The position numbers were made by a program, and so were the translations under genes. The notes below the pieces were generated by a model. It made no database searches and was not told the origin of the DNA. It was given only the letters and a program-made list of their open reading frames with translations. This document shows positions 10,001-17,788 of a stretch of 64,000 bases of DNA, one piece after another (positions within the stretch are counted from its first letter, which is position 1; the number at the start of each line of letters is the position of its first letter). Where the stretch lies: the NCBI RefSeq assembly GCF_025359345.1, contig NZ_JANYGQ010000012.1:50226-114225 (forward strand). The letters are read 5' to 3'. The stretch comes from Mucilaginibacter sp. Its GTDB lineage: Bacteria > Bacteroidota > Bacteroidia > Sphingobacteriales > Sphingobacteriaceae.

Positions 10001-10836
10001 GCCGTACCGTATCGACCTCGACCATTAACGCCGTTGCAACCCGCACAACGCCACTGGCCGGCGCACAACCCGACGATCCGAATGACCAGGGTGCGGTTTA
10101 CAATCTTAATTTACAGCTGCCTGCAGCCGGTAATTATACTATAAATGTCGAGTTTGACAGCAATTCCACCTTATATCGCAACAACGTAGGCGTTACCGGC
10201 TACCCTTTTAAAATAGGCGATGTTTTCAGTATAACCGGCAACAGCGCCACTGCCAACCCGGATACCGCGGCCTACAAAACGTACTATTACTATTTTTACG
10301 ACATGAAGGTAAAAAGCGCTGGGTGCCCTTCGGTATCGCGACAATCTGTAACTGTTTCAAAGCCCGTTATTACACAAAACGGGGCTGTTTTAAATTCCAG
10401 CGTGGCCACCAACAATCAATGGTATTTAAATGGTAAACCTATTGCAGGGGCTGTCGGCGCTACTTATACGCCTACACAAAGCGGCAATTACCAGGTTGCG
10501 CTGGTGCTTGATGGTGGCTGCACGGTACTGTCTGATAATTATGTATACATAATAACAGCTACCGGCGCCAATAACAAAACTGATATAGGCCTTGTAGTGT
10601 TCCCCAACCCGGCAAGCGGCCCGCTCAGCATTCTTTTTGCCGCCAAAGCGCCTGCAGATTTAACCATATCATTAATAAATATTGCCGGGCAGGTTGTAAA
10701 TACCAGTAAGCAAAGCATTGCTGCAGGTAATTTCAGCACCGTGGCAGATGTAACCTACTTACCGCCGGGTACTTATATTTTAAAGATACAACTGGGGCAA
10801 ATGGTTTATAATACGAAGGTGATAGTGTTGCGTTGA
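7099..10836 (+). CDS. Subtilisin-like (S8) serine protease with GEVED domain and T9SS sorting signal
   Basis: A 1245-residue secreted protease. The signal peptide ends near SYAQ (residues 21-24). The S8 catalytic domain shows the triad and oxyanion residue: Asp131 (AIWDGG), His158 (DHATHVSGT), Asn268 (ESAGNS) and Ser384 (LSGTSMSAPN). A P-domain-like beta-sandwich follows (WTDPAGT to TVSHKG). Next is a GEVED-type domain (about residues 590-735, with VYIDWNGDGIFGANE and ETQDYRV), then a CARDB-like segment and an Ig-like segment with NQWYLNGKPI. The C-terminus (VFPNPASGPLSI to PPGTYILKI) is a T9SS type A sorting domain. It is therefore predicted to cross the outer membrane by T9SS and act on extracellular protein or peptide. 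It starts with ATG and its TGA overlaps the repeat element that follows. Confidence 0.93.
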   Translation: MNKLYTAICTILILLCFADKSYAQQVLVNDTGKKVLIGLSAKSHSNFILSYQKALALAKKNGWAVKRKTRNGGVISLQGINSLGFPIYLKTDNNTTAAATTGTNAVQPGGSTGLNLSGSSSVLNNKLAIWDGGSVYRGHQEFAGKTITLHDSTGVIDHATHVSGTMIAKGVFPAAKGMAFNAATLQSYDFDNDITEMSGAASGLLLSNHSYGDAAGWYFNDGANHWEWYGLPGDSVDYSFGFYGDRTQSWDKIAYNAPYYLIVESAGNSRADTGPAVGDDYYGYASKTNQTLVDKGPRPAGISNNDGYDVIATTGNAKNILTVGAINPLPNGPASSSGISIAYFSSYGPTDDGRIKPDLVADGVNLLSTGSGGTTSYITLSGTSMSAPNVTGSLYLLQEYYAQKNSGGFMRAATLKGLACHTAFDAGNAGPDYIYGWGLLDMKKAAQAITDNGGKSLVTENKLQQGQKQIFNVVASGQGPLLVSISWTDPAGTITPDGTINSRTPKLVNDLDVRVSDGTNTFKPWILDPLHPAAAATTGDNILDNIEQVYIPGAVTGKAYTITVSHKGTLQGGVQDYSLIATGVGGHVYCVSTPLSSADSRVNNVTLANLNYTPPAGCTTYSDHTDKTIQLELAKTYPLSLTLGTCGADFNKAAKVYIDWNGDGIFGANELVATSGIINGTGSYTTNITVPATVVAGDYSIMRVVLAETNDASVIQACGTYAKGETQDYRVQFVLPATDAGATAIVNPSTSGSCSDANQVTISIKNFGRLPISNIPVTATITDAANVTTTLTGTYTGILQASEQEDFTFSTPFNAVAGANYNIIAFTSLAGDPVAANNQVSAAVTISLPPEATGLTAYYCTDSKDYRLTGTADGTILWYQNIGDAIPVAWGSPGTTATAPVNNTFYAGVNDFKGTVGPATKNVFTEGGYNQFTPYVNVNTKVPVVIESARLYIGNSGKITFNVNDASGRTVSTSTINAVATRTTPLAGAQPDDPNDQGAVYNLNLQLPAAGNYTINVEFDSNSTLYRNNVGVTGYPFKIGDVFSITGNSATANPDTAAYKTYYYYFYDMKVKSAGCPSVSRQSVTVSKPVITQNGAVLNSSVATNNQWYLNGKPIAGAVGATYTPTQSGNYQVALVLDGGCTVLSDNYVYIITATGANNKTDIGLVVFPNPASGPLSILFAAKAPADLTISLINIAGQVVNTSKQSIAAGNFSTVADVTYLPPGTYILKIQLGQMVYNTKVIVLR

Positions 10837-10999
10837 GTCGGGAAAGTCAGCAAAGACGGAAAGTTTATTAGATAAAAAAGCCAGTAAAGCCCGAAAATGC
10901 TTGATTGCAGCTTCTTCGGACTTTACTGACTTTTCCGACTTTCCGGACTAAAACTTGCAGCTTCTACAGACTTTACTGACTTTCCCGACTTTCGGACTA
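10836..10999. repeat. GACTTTACTGACTTT repeat filling the gap between two convergent genes; probable bidirectional terminator
   Basis: The words GACTTTACTGACTTT(T/C)CCGACTTTC(C)GGACTA occur twice on the right, and an inverted copy (AGTCGGGAAAGTCAGCAAAG) lies at 10836-10863. The left arm pairs with 10969-10990 over about 22 of 24 positions. The last base of the protease stop TGA is the first base of the element. The stop TAG of the minus-strand gene (10997-10999) lies inside its other end. Confidence 0.75.
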
Positions 11000-11491
11000 A
11001 AAGGTATACTTCAATCCCAGCCCCGGAGCGATATCAAAAAATGGACCGGTGGCGAGTTCGGCGCGTGGGTTTAAATCAAGGCTTACAGCAATGGGCGATT
11101 GCGGTATAAGGTACTCGAGGCCGATGACACCATCAACACCCAGCAATATGTGGCTGTTATTGTAGTATTCGTCGCTGCCGTTAAAACGACGGTAAAGGCC
11201 GCTGCCTATCGAGCCAATGTGCGCACCTGCACCGTAGTAGAATTTCAGTTCTTTAACGCCAAATGCCTCCTGGTGAAATTCATACAGGCCGGTGATAACC
11301 ACGCCATGCGAGCGGAAACCCAGCAAACCTTCAATGGCCACGTCGGGGGTAGTAAAATACTTGCCTGAGATGCCGTTTTCGTAACCGCCGAATTTAAGTC
11401 CCACGGCGGTTTTATAATCTTGTGCTTTTGTACGTGTGCTTATTAATAACGAAGCGGCTAAAATAAATGAGTAAACGAGTAATTTTTTCAT
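10997..11491 (-). CDS. Small outer-membrane beta-barrel-like protein
   Basis: Using the ATG at 11489-11491 the product has 164 residues; a longer TTG-initiated form (from 11512) adds seven residues and is less likely. The N-terminus is a signal peptide (MKKLLVYSFILAASLLIS, cleaved near TKAQ). The remainder alternates polar and hydrophobic residues, with strand-like segments such as TAVGLKFGGYENGISGKYF and LKFYYGAGAHIGS. It ends in an aromatic (LGLKYTF), the usual outer-membrane insertion signal. The size and pattern fit an eight-stranded barrel of the OmpW/OmpX-like kind, but no specific family is recognised. Its 3' end is embedded in the repeat shared with the convergent protease gene. Confidence 0.7.
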   Translation of the reverse strand: MKKLLVYSFILAASLLISTRTKAQDYKTAVGLKFGGYENGISGKYFTTPDVAIEGLLGFRSHGVVITGLYEFHQEAFGVKELKFYYGAGAHIGSIGSGLYRRFNGSDEYYNNSHILLGVDGVIGLEYLIPQSPIAVSLDLNPRAELATGPFFDIAPGLGLKYTF

Positions 11492-12010
11492 TCGATAAAT
11501 TTGTTTTGTCAAGGTTGATGAAACTATTATTTTGGATGTTACCGCATAATATTTTCATAATATGTAAAAGCAACATAACGGCGAAAATGTGGTTTTATTG
11601 GTATTTTAAAGGGATAGCGGTCTTTAAAGGGTAGCAAACTGCTGATTTACAGTTGAAAATATTTGAGAAAATTTATGACTAGGGGGATATGAATAATATA
11701 TTTTAGGGGGACGGAACGGTGTGCACTGTTTCTTTAGGATGTCTCGCAGATGCCCCCGCGGTGGGTGAACACTGACTTTGTAAGAATAAAAAAAATGAAA
11801 TCGCGTGTTGATACTCTAAAAAGTTTAAGTATTTGGTTATAAGGTATTTAACCTAAAAAATTTCAAAATTGTGTTAACACTGTTAATACCTTTTTGCGTT
11901 GTTCAAAGGACTGACCATGATGATATCAGCATTTCAATCTTTATAAACCAATACCGTCATTTTTTAAATTGAAATATGATAAATTAGCCCGATTATTTTA
12001 TAAATCCCGT
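11492..12010. other. Divergent intergenic region with a GC-rich island of unknown nature
   Basis: No confident gene is seen. Most of the stretch is AT-rich, but 11691-11775 stands out. It contains AGGGGGACGGAACGGTGTGC and GATGCCCCCGCGGTGGGTG, with short inverted words (GTGTGCAC and GTGAACAC). No hairpin followed by a T-run and no long frame is present. It could be a leftover of a mobile or repeated sequence or an untranslated structured segment. Confidence 0.4.
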
Positions 12011-13717
12011 ATGCATCGTCCACACCTTTTAAAACAAGCCGCAATACTGCTTTTTTGTGCAACTATTTTACAAACAGCCGTTGCCCAGGATCCTGCCGCC
12101 AAAACGCCGGATGGCCCGTACCGGAACGGAATGGTGGTTTGCGCCACGCCAAATGCATCAAAAGTTGGTTTGGACATATTAAAAAAAGGCGGCAACGCGG
12201 TTGATGCTGCCGTTGCAGTACAATTTGCACTTGCGGTTACGCACCCCGAGGCGGGCAACATCGGGGGAGGCGGCTTTATGGTTTACCGGTCGGCAAAGGG
12301 AAGCACCAATACACTTGATTTTAGGGAAAAAGCCCCTGCTGCTGCAAGTGCCAATATGTTTTTGGACAGTGCGGGTAATGTGGTAAAAGATATGAGCCTT
12401 GCCACGCACCAGGCATCGGGTGTACCCGGCTCGGTTGACGGGATGGCTGAGGCGCACCGCAAATATGGCAAGCTTAAATGGGCCGATTTGGTCCAACCAG
12501 CTATAGCCCTTGCACGTAACGGTTTTGCAATATCCAGGCGGTTGGCCGGCTCATTAAACTGGGGTGGCCCGCAGTTCAGGAAGCTGAACCCCGGCAAAAC
12601 ATATTTTTTAAAGGACGTAGCCTGGAAAGAAGGTGACTTGCTGGTGCAAGAAGACCTGGCAAAGACGCTGGAATTAATACGAGATAAAGGCCGCGACGGA
12701 TTTTATGCCGGTAAAGTAGCTGATGAAATAGCAGCCGAAATGCGAGCCGGTAACGGACTGATTTCGAAGGCGGATTTACAAAATTATCATTCAGTTTGGC
12801 GCAACGCAATAACCGGAAAATATAAAGACTATAAAATTATCACCATGCCGCCGCCATCAAGCGGGGGGATTGCTTTGCTTCAGTTGCTCCATTCGGTTGA
12901 AAAATACCCGCTGCACCGCTGGGGCCATAACCAGGATTCGACCGTGCAACTGATTGTTGAAGCTGAGCGCCGTGTATACGCCGACCGTTCCAAATATCTT
13001 GGCGATCCAGATTTTTATAAAGTGCCGGTGGATAGCTTGCTAAACCCAACCTATCTTGATAACCGGATGAAAACATTTAACTGGAACGCAGCCACACCAA
13101 GCAGCAGCATACAACCAGGTGCGTTTGTGGGGTACGAAAGCGACCAAACTACCCACTATTCAATAGTTGATAAAGAAGGCAATTCGGTTTCGATAACCAC
13201 TACACTTAATGGTTCGTTCGGCTCAAAAATACTGGTTGGTGGCGCAGGCTTTTTGCTGAACAACGAAATGGATGATTTTAGCTCGAAACCGGGCGTGCCG
13301 AATATGTTCGGACTGATTGGTGGTAAGGCAAATAGCATACAGCCAGGCAAACGCATGCTGTCGTCAATGACGCCAACTATTATTGAAAAAGGTGGCAAAT
13401 TGTTTATGGTGGTAGGTACGCCGGGCGGCTCAACAATAATAACTTCGGTATTTCAAACCATTTTGAACGTAATTGAGTTTGACGAAGATATGCAGCAAGC
13501 GGTTACGTCGAAACGTTTCCACCACCAATGGCTGCCTGACCAGGTAAACATCGAAAAAGACGCACTTGATCCGGCAGCAATAAGCAAGCTGGAGCAAAAG
13601 GGATATAAAATTATAAGCGGTGGTGCAAGCGGCCGCGTTGACGCCATATTGATAACCAAGGATGGCTACTACGGCGGAGCCGACCCAAGAGGAGATGATA
13701 CGGGGCTGGGGTGGTGA
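12011..13717 (+). CDS. ggt: Gamma-glutamyltransferase (secreted, autoprocessing)
   Basis: This enzyme cleaves the gamma-glutamyl bond of glutathione and related peptides, transferring it to water or amino acids in the periplasm. I start at ATG 12011, because the frame extends upstream only from a TTG at 11969 and the ATG is followed by a good signal peptide (HLLKQAAILLFCATILQTAVAQ). Counting from there (568 residues), the substrate-carboxylate arginine is in LDFREKAP (about Arg105). The autocleavage site is before the first Thr of DQTTHYSIVD (about Thr380), which becomes the nucleophile of the small subunit. PPPSSGG and the late TPGGSTI glycine-rich loop are also in place. Length and motifs are complete, so it should be active. 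It is transcribed alone, and a MarR gene lies 152 bp downstream. Confidence 0.93.
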   Translation: MHRPHLLKQAAILLFCATILQTAVAQDPAAKTPDGPYRNGMVVCATPNASKVGLDILKKGGNAVDAAVAVQFALAVTHPEAGNIGGGGFMVYRSAKGSTNTLDFREKAPAAASANMFLDSAGNVVKDMSLATHQASGVPGSVDGMAEAHRKYGKLKWADLVQPAIALARNGFAISRRLAGSLNWGGPQFRKLNPGKTYFLKDVAWKEGDLLVQEDLAKTLELIRDKGRDGFYAGKVADEIAAEMRAGNGLISKADLQNYHSVWRNAITGKYKDYKIITMPPPSSGGIALLQLLHSVEKYPLHRWGHNQDSTVQLIVEAERRVYADRSKYLGDPDFYKVPVDSLLNPTYLDNRMKTFNWNAATPSSSIQPGAFVGYESDQTTHYSIVDKEGNSVSITTTLNGSFGSKILVGGAGFLLNNEMDDFSSKPGVPNMFGLIGGKANSIQPGKRMLSSMTPTIIEKGGKLFMVVGTPGGSTIITSVFQTILNVIEFDEDMQQAVTSKRFHHQWLPDQVNIEKDALDPAAISKLEQKGYKIISGGASGRVDAILITKDGYYGGADPRGDDTGLGW

Positions 13718-13869
13718 AGTAGTTGGCAGTTGTGAGTAGGAAGTTGACAGGCAAACAACTATTAAAAGTGCCAGATTTCTAACGACTGCTACTAAATACT
13801 TCTACTGCCGCTCGCCAGCAAAAACAACAACCGCGAGCCCGTCCTGCCATGAACCATGAACCATGAACT
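13718..13869. repeat. Intergenic short-word repeats between ggt and marR (CCATGAACCATGAAC)
   Basis: The left end (13718-13755) carries AGTTGGCAGTTGTGAGTAGG-type words. The right end (13849-13875) is a run of CATGAAC words with an octamer CCATGAAC. The last word, CTATGAACC, contains the ATG start of the MarR gene. Related CATAGTTCATGG words occur at 18687-18839 and 63735-63800. Confidence 0.6.
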
Positions 13870-14322
13870 ATGAACCAATTGAAACACCAGGAAACTATTG
13901 ATTATTTTTTAAAGATAGTTTGGCAAACTGTGGCTAACCGGTACAATCAAATAGTTACCGAGTTTGGCATTACGCAGTCGATAGGATATTTGCTGATAAA
14001 TATTGATGAGAAGGAGGGTACTACGGTGTCGCAGGTTGCGGCGTTGCTGGGGTTAAAATCAACCAGTTTATCACGGATGCTTGCGCAACTTGAAAAATCA
14101 GGGTTGATAACGAGGGAATCAAACGAAGGGGATAAACGGTCGGTAAAGATTTATTTAACGGAATTGGGCAAGGAGAAGCGGCACCTGGCCCGGGTGATAG
14201 GGCGCCAGTTTAACAATTACCTTAATGATAACATCAGCGAAGCCGACCGGGAATACTTGATAAAGATGCTGAAGAAGGTGAATACGTTGACGATGAATTT
14301 TAAGCCGGGAGAGGTGAAGTGA
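13870..14322 (+). CDS. MarR-family transcriptional regulator
   Basis: A 150-residue cytoplasmic winged-helix regulator. The helix-turn-helix lies at about residues 55-78 (TTVSQVAALLGLKSTSLSRM), followed by the wing (ITRESNEGDKRSVKIYLTE). Terminal helices form the dimer interface. The family binds palindromic operators and is released by small phenolic or lipophilic ligands; no ligand can be read from the sequence. There is no divergent partner gene, and the candidate target is unclear. The ATG start lies in the last unit of a CATGAAC repeat array and no Shine-Dalgarno is visible. The stop TGA runs straight into a GTGAGTAGTGAG repeat. Confidence 0.88.
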   Translation: MNQLKHQETIDYFLKIVWQTVANRYNQIVTEFGITQSIGYLLINIDEKEGTTVSQVAALLGLKSTSLSRMLAQLEKSGLITRESNEGDKRSVKIYLTELGKEKRHLARVIGRQFNNYLNDNISEADREYLIKMLKKVNTLTMNFKPGEVK

Positions 14323-14365
14323 GTGAGTAGTGAGTTGTGAGTAGTGAGTGGGGTTAATAGTGAGT
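14323..14365. repeat. GTGAGTAGTGAGT short-word repeat directly after the marR stop
   Basis: GTGAGTAGTGAGTTGTGAGT and similar words fill the first 40 bp after the stop codon, the same style as other post-stop elements in the window. Confidence 0.6.
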
Positions 14366-14385
14366 GGAGATCTTTTAGATTTATT

Positions 14386-14416
14386 TTGTGACCAATAAAT
14401 AAAGTGGTACAATTTG
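14386..14416 (+). promoter_or_regulatory. Candidate promoter for a small RNA
   Basis: TTG (14386-14388, preceded by T) is followed after 19 nt by TACAATTTG (14408-14416). This matches the Bacteroidota TTTG-N19-TAnnTTTG promoter except for one extra base between TA and TTTG. No protein-coding start is correctly placed downstream. Confidence 0.35.
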
Positions 14417-14420
14417 CGTT

Positions 14421-14516
14421 AGGGACAGCAGTGGATACCGGCCCGCGCTTAATGCCTGGGGGCGTATGAACGTATGGCCCGCCCGCTTCTATCAGCGGGA
14501 ACGCCCCGATTTTTCT
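14421..14516 (+). ncRNA. Candidate structured small RNA with its own terminator
   Basis: A GC-rich block in an AT-rich gap follows the promoter-like sequence. GGGGCGT (14459-14465) pairs with ACGCCCC (14501-14507), and CCCGC (14482-14486) pairs with GCGGG (14495-14499). The structure is followed by GATTTTTC, like an intrinsic terminator. The block has no open frame with a start. It could be an independent sRNA or a dispersed repeat. I recognise no named RNA family. Confidence 0.35.
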
Positions 14517-14524
14517 AAACAGGC

Positions 14525-14624
14525 ATCAAGCAGAGTAACAGATTTTCTTTACTATAGGGCGATTCGAATAACCATTCGATATTATGTGAAAGCGAAATCT
14601 GATAAATCCTAAAATCTGCTTGAT
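14525..14624. repeat. 100-bp imperfect palindrome
   Basis: ATCAAGCAGA (14525-14534) is inverted exactly as TCTGCTTGAT (14615-14624). A second arm AGATTT pairs with AAATCT further in, and the centre is a CGAAT-AACC-ATTCG hairpin. It has no coding potential and looks like a small miniature element or a large cruciform/terminator. The rest of the gap up to 14931 holds degenerate AACTTAATCAACC words and the promoter of the next gene. Confidence 0.6.
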
Positions 14625-14826
14625 CCCGGTTATTACAATTACGCGCCTGTAGATGTACAAGCAGTATTCCTCTACAAAATTTAACTTAATCAACCGAACT
14701 CAACCCAATCAACTTAAACCACACACGTTTATCAAAGAAACACCGTTATAAGTTGCGAAAACGGGGCTTAAAACGTACAGGCTTTTAGTGGCTTGCACCA
14801 TTAATTTGTTAAAAAATGTTAAGCTG

Positions 14827-14856
14827 CTGTTTTTGAATTATAAAAGAATAAATTTG
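14827..14856 (+). promoter_or_regulatory. Promoter of the first FKBP lipoprotein gene
   Basis: TAAATTTG (14849-14856) matches the -7 consensus TAnnTTTG exactly. CTG at 14827-14829, 19 nt upstream, is a one-base-off -33 element. The predicted leader is about 70 nt. Confidence 0.45.
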
Positions 14857-14931
14857 CCGATTGAAATATAGGGGCCGTGTTTGTGCATTAGCTGCTTAAT
14901 TTAAAGGCAAATAAACCGGATAAATGCCAGG

Positions 14932-15438
14932 ATGAACAGGATACTGTTATTTTTATTGCTATTGTGCGCTTGTTTTGCGGGATGTAAAAACGCCAACGAT
15001 GTGCCGGCCCAGATAAGGGCGCAACAGGCGGTTGATGCTAAAATTATAACCGCATATTTGCAAAAAAACAGCATAACAGCCAAGCAGGTCGATTCGGCCG
15101 GGGTTGGTTTGGGGATATATTACGTGGTTGATACGCTTGGCGGCGGTAACGATGTGCTTACCAACTCAACCAGGATAACGGTTGGGTATACAGGTACAAA
15201 CTTGCAGACGGGGACCACATTTATTACCACGGACCAGTTTCATCCGTCGTACGTATTAGGAAGTACGATAATGGGTTGGCAGTACGGAATAGCAAAATCG
15301 GGGGTAAAAAAAGGGGGGACAGTAACTTTGTACGTTCCTTCGCATTATGCTTACGGGCCGTTTGCGCAGCCGTCGTACGGATTGCCGGCAAATGCGATAT
15401 TGATTTTTAGAATAAAACTTTACAATATAACCAACTAA
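14932..15438 (+). CDS. FKBP-type peptidyl-prolyl isomerase-like lipoprotein
   Basis: A 168-residue protein with a lipoprotein signal peptide; the lipobox is CFAGC with Cys18. Residues about 85-168 form an FKBP fold: VGYTG, IMGWQYGI carrying the active-site-type tryptophan, PSHYAYGP and a closing LIFRIKLYNI strand. The VFD motif that supplies the catalytic-pocket Asp in canonical FKBPs is replaced by FITTDQ, so isomerase activity may be weak and a chaperone role is possible. It probably sits in the envelope facing the periplasm. It forms a pair with the next gene (82 bp apart), which encodes a related two-domain protein. Confidence 0.85.
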   Translation: MNRILLFLLLLCACFAGCKNANDVPAQIRAQQAVDAKIITAYLQKNSITAKQVDSAGVGLGIYYVVDTLGGGNDVLTNSTRITVGYTGTNLQTGTTFITTDQFHPSYVLGSTIMGWQYGIAKSGVKKGGTVTLYVPSHYAYGPFAQPSYGLPANAILIFRIKLYNITN

Positions 15439-15520
15439 CATAACAAGCTCAGCATATTTATAACAGCGAAAAAGGTATGTGATGAGGGCAGCGACAAGCC
15501 GCTAAAACAACAAATAACAA

Positions 15521-16477
15521 ATGAGACAAAAAATTTTTACCCTTCTTTTAATTTCTGCTATAGGTTTGGTATCATGCCGCAAAGACAAAATTGAGCTTGA
15601 TATTAAACAATATGACGATGCCCAGATACAAGCCTATATAAGTTCGCACGGGATTACCGGCATGCAAAAGGATACTTCGAAGCAGGATAGTTCGGGTATT
15701 TATTACCAGCTGCTGCTGCCCGGTAAAGTTGTGCCTCCTGCAACAACATTACAGCAGCTTGATTATCCTGACAAGGTTTCGTTTGTATTTACGTTGCGCT
15801 CGGTTGATGGTCAATATATTTCGGCTGATACTATACAGAACCGGATGGAAGACTACCTTGGTCATTTAACATCGAATGCCATGCCTTACGGCCTGGAGAT
15901 GGCGATACGGAACATTGTAAAATACAAAGGCGCAAGCGCACGGTTACTGATACCTTCGCACTTGGCTTACGGGGTTAGTGGCTACGGTTTAGGTAGTTCG
16001 AGCAATGCAAACACAAAAATTGCAGGTAACCAGTGCCTCGATTATTATGTGCATGTAATTGATAGCTATAAAGATTATGATCAGCAATTGATACAAAGCA
16101 GGGTGAGTGATATATCAACTTATACCAAGGTTGAAAGTGACGCAAAGCCAGGGTATTTTTATTACTATAAAATTCAAACACCTGGGACCGGTACCGATAA
16201 AATAGGGCCGAATAGTACAATAACCTGTACATACACCGGCGAATTATTGAACGGAAGTGTTTTTGACGGAAGCTATAACGGAACTAATATTGCAACACAG
16301 TCCATTTCGACCTTAATTAGCGGCGTGTCGGAAGTACTGCAAAAAGTTGCTGTTGCGGGAACCAAATTCGAAATGATACTACCCTCGGATCTTGCCTATG
16401 GAAACACCACAGCCGGCAGTATCCCAACAAACAGTGTTTTGAAATTTAGTTATGAGGTTTTAACAGTAACTCAATAG
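15521..16477 (+). CDS. Lipoprotein with two FKBP-type domains
   Basis: A 318-residue envelope lipoprotein (lipobox LVSC, Cys19). Two FKBP-like segments follow one another. The first (about 60-185) contains YGLEMAIRNI and PSHLAYGVSGYG. The second (about 225-318) contains CTYTGELLNGSVFDGS, LISGVSEVLQ, PSDLAYGN and SVLKFSYEVL. The second keeps the Tyr and Phe-Asp of the FKBP pocket but has Val-Ser where canonical proteins have Trp. It probably assists folding of exported proteins together with the preceding lipoprotein. The stop codon TAG (16475-16477) is directly adjacent to the stop of the convergent photolyase gene. Confidence 0.82.
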   Translation: MRQKIFTLLLISAIGLVSCRKDKIELDIKQYDDAQIQAYISSHGITGMQKDTSKQDSSGIYYQLLLPGKVVPPATTLQQLDYPDKVSFVFTLRSVDGQYISADTIQNRMEDYLGHLTSNAMPYGLEMAIRNIVKYKGASARLLIPSHLAYGVSGYGLGSSSNANTKIAGNQCLDYYVHVIDSYKDYDQQLIQSRVSDISTYTKVESDAKPGYFYYYKIQTPGTGTDKIGPNSTITCTYTGELLNGSVFDGSYNGTNIATQSISTLISGVSEVLQKVAVAGTKFEMILPSDLAYGNTTAGSIPTNSVLKFSYEVLTVTQ

Positions 16478-17788
16478 TTATTTTGACAGCGCTTCTTTAA
16501 AAGCCTTCAAACACCTTTCGCGCGCAAAAGCGTGATCAACAATGGGTTTTGGATATTTGCTGAAATCGGCATATTCCGGAACCCATTTTTTTACATATTC
16601 AAGTTTGGGGTCGAATTTCTTCATCTGCGATTCAGGATTGAAAATCCGGAAATACGGCGCAGCATCGGTACCGGAACCGGCCGACCATTGCCAGCCACCA
16701 ACGTTGCTGGCCATTTCATAATCGAGCAGCTTGCGGGCAAAATAGCGTTCGCCCCAGCGCCAGTCTATCAGTAAATCTTTGCTTAAAAAACTGGCTACCA
16801 CCATGCGCACGCGGTTGTGCATATAGCCTGTGGCGTTTAGTTCACGTATGCCGGCATCAACCAGTGGGTAACCGGTTTCGCCCTTGCACCAGGCCTCAAA
16901 TTGTTTTTCGTCGTTGTTCCACTTTATCCGGTCGTATTCCGGGCGAAAGGCATGGTCGCCCGTATGCGGGAAATGGTAAAGTATCATCATGTAAAACTCG
17001 CGCCACACCAGCTCATTTAACCATGTTTTCTCGTTAAAGGTATTGGCCGTACGCGCCAGTTCGCGGATGCTCACGGTGCCAAACCGCAAATGAAGGCCTA
17101 TATGGGTGGTGCCTTTTATAGCAGGGAAGTCGCGTTTTTCTGCATAATCGGCAATCAGTTCTTTGTAATGGATTTCGGGTAATTCGAGACCACTTTTTTC
17201 AAAACCCATTGCTTTTAAACCGGGCAACGAAAATGATTCAGTTTGATAAAAGTTTTCGAAATATTTATGATTGGGATAAGCCTTCAGATAAAATGGTGTA
17301 AGCTTTTGGTGCCATTTACGCATGTAAGGCGTATAAACGGTGTAAGGCTTGCCATCATCCTTTGTCACCTCATCGCGGTCAAATATTACCTGGTCCTTAT
17401 AAGTATTAAAGCTGATGTCGTGTTTTTTTAATAATGACGCAACCGCTTCATCACGTTCTTTGGCATAAGGTTCATAATCGTGATTGCTATAAACAGCAGA
17501 TATGTTGTACTCTTTTAGCAGCTTGCTCCATGCATTTTCGGGCTTGTCATACAAAACCAGTAAACTGCTGCCATGTTGATGCAGTTCATTATCCAGTGTG
17601 GCAATAGTTTCGTAAATAAAGGTTACGCGGGCATCGTCTTTATCTTCCAGTTTATCCAGTATTCCCTTATCAAAAATAAATATGGGCAATACTGGCTTAC
17701 CGCTTTTCAGTGCATGATAAAGGCCGGCGTTATCGTCAAGCCGTAAATCGCGCCTGAACCAAAATATCGAAACAGGTTGTTTATCCAT
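16478..17788 (-). CDS. phr: Deoxyribodipyrimidine photolyase (cryptochrome/photolyase family)
   Basis: A flavoenzyme that uses blue light to split cyclobutane pyrimidine dimers. I start at ATG 17786-17788 (MDKQPVSIFWFRRDLRLDDN), giving 436 residues; the frame is open a further 32 codons but that stretch overlaps the preceding gene and is not photolyase-like. The N-terminal antenna domain is followed by the FAD domain with HLRFGTVSIRE, ELVWREFYMMI, ELNATGYMHNRVRM and GGWQWSAGSGTDAAPYFRIF. These cover the usual FAD contacts and tryptophan electron-transfer residues. The start overlaps the stop of the TIGR01777 gene by 8 bp (ATGGATAA), so the two are co-transcribed and probably translationally coupled. 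Confidence 0.92.
   Translation of the reverse strand: MDKQPVSIFWFRRDLRLDDNAGLYHALKSGKPVLPIFIFDKGILDKLEDKDDARVTFIYETIATLDNELHQHGSSLLVLYDKPENAWSKLLKEYNISAVYSNHDYEPYAKERDEAVASLLKKHDISFNTYKDQVIFDRDEVTKDDGKPYTVYTPYMRKWHQKLTPFYLKAYPNHKYFENFYQTESFSLPGLKAMGFEKSGLELPEIHYKELIADYAEKRDFPAIKGTTHIGLHLRFGTVSIRELARTANTFNEKTWLNELVWREFYMMILYHFPHTGDHAFRPEYDRIKWNNDEKQFEAWCKGETGYPLVDAGIRELNATGYMHNRVRMVVASFLSKDLLIDWRWGERYFARKLLDYEMASNVGGWQWSAGSGTDAAPYFRIFNPESQMKKFDPKLEYVKKWVPEYADFSKYPKPIVDHAFARERCLKAFKEALSK

Noticed and set aside
11969..12010. TTG start for ggt
   Set aside because: The ATG at 12011 directly precedes a proper signal peptide; the extra 14 residues are not signal-like.
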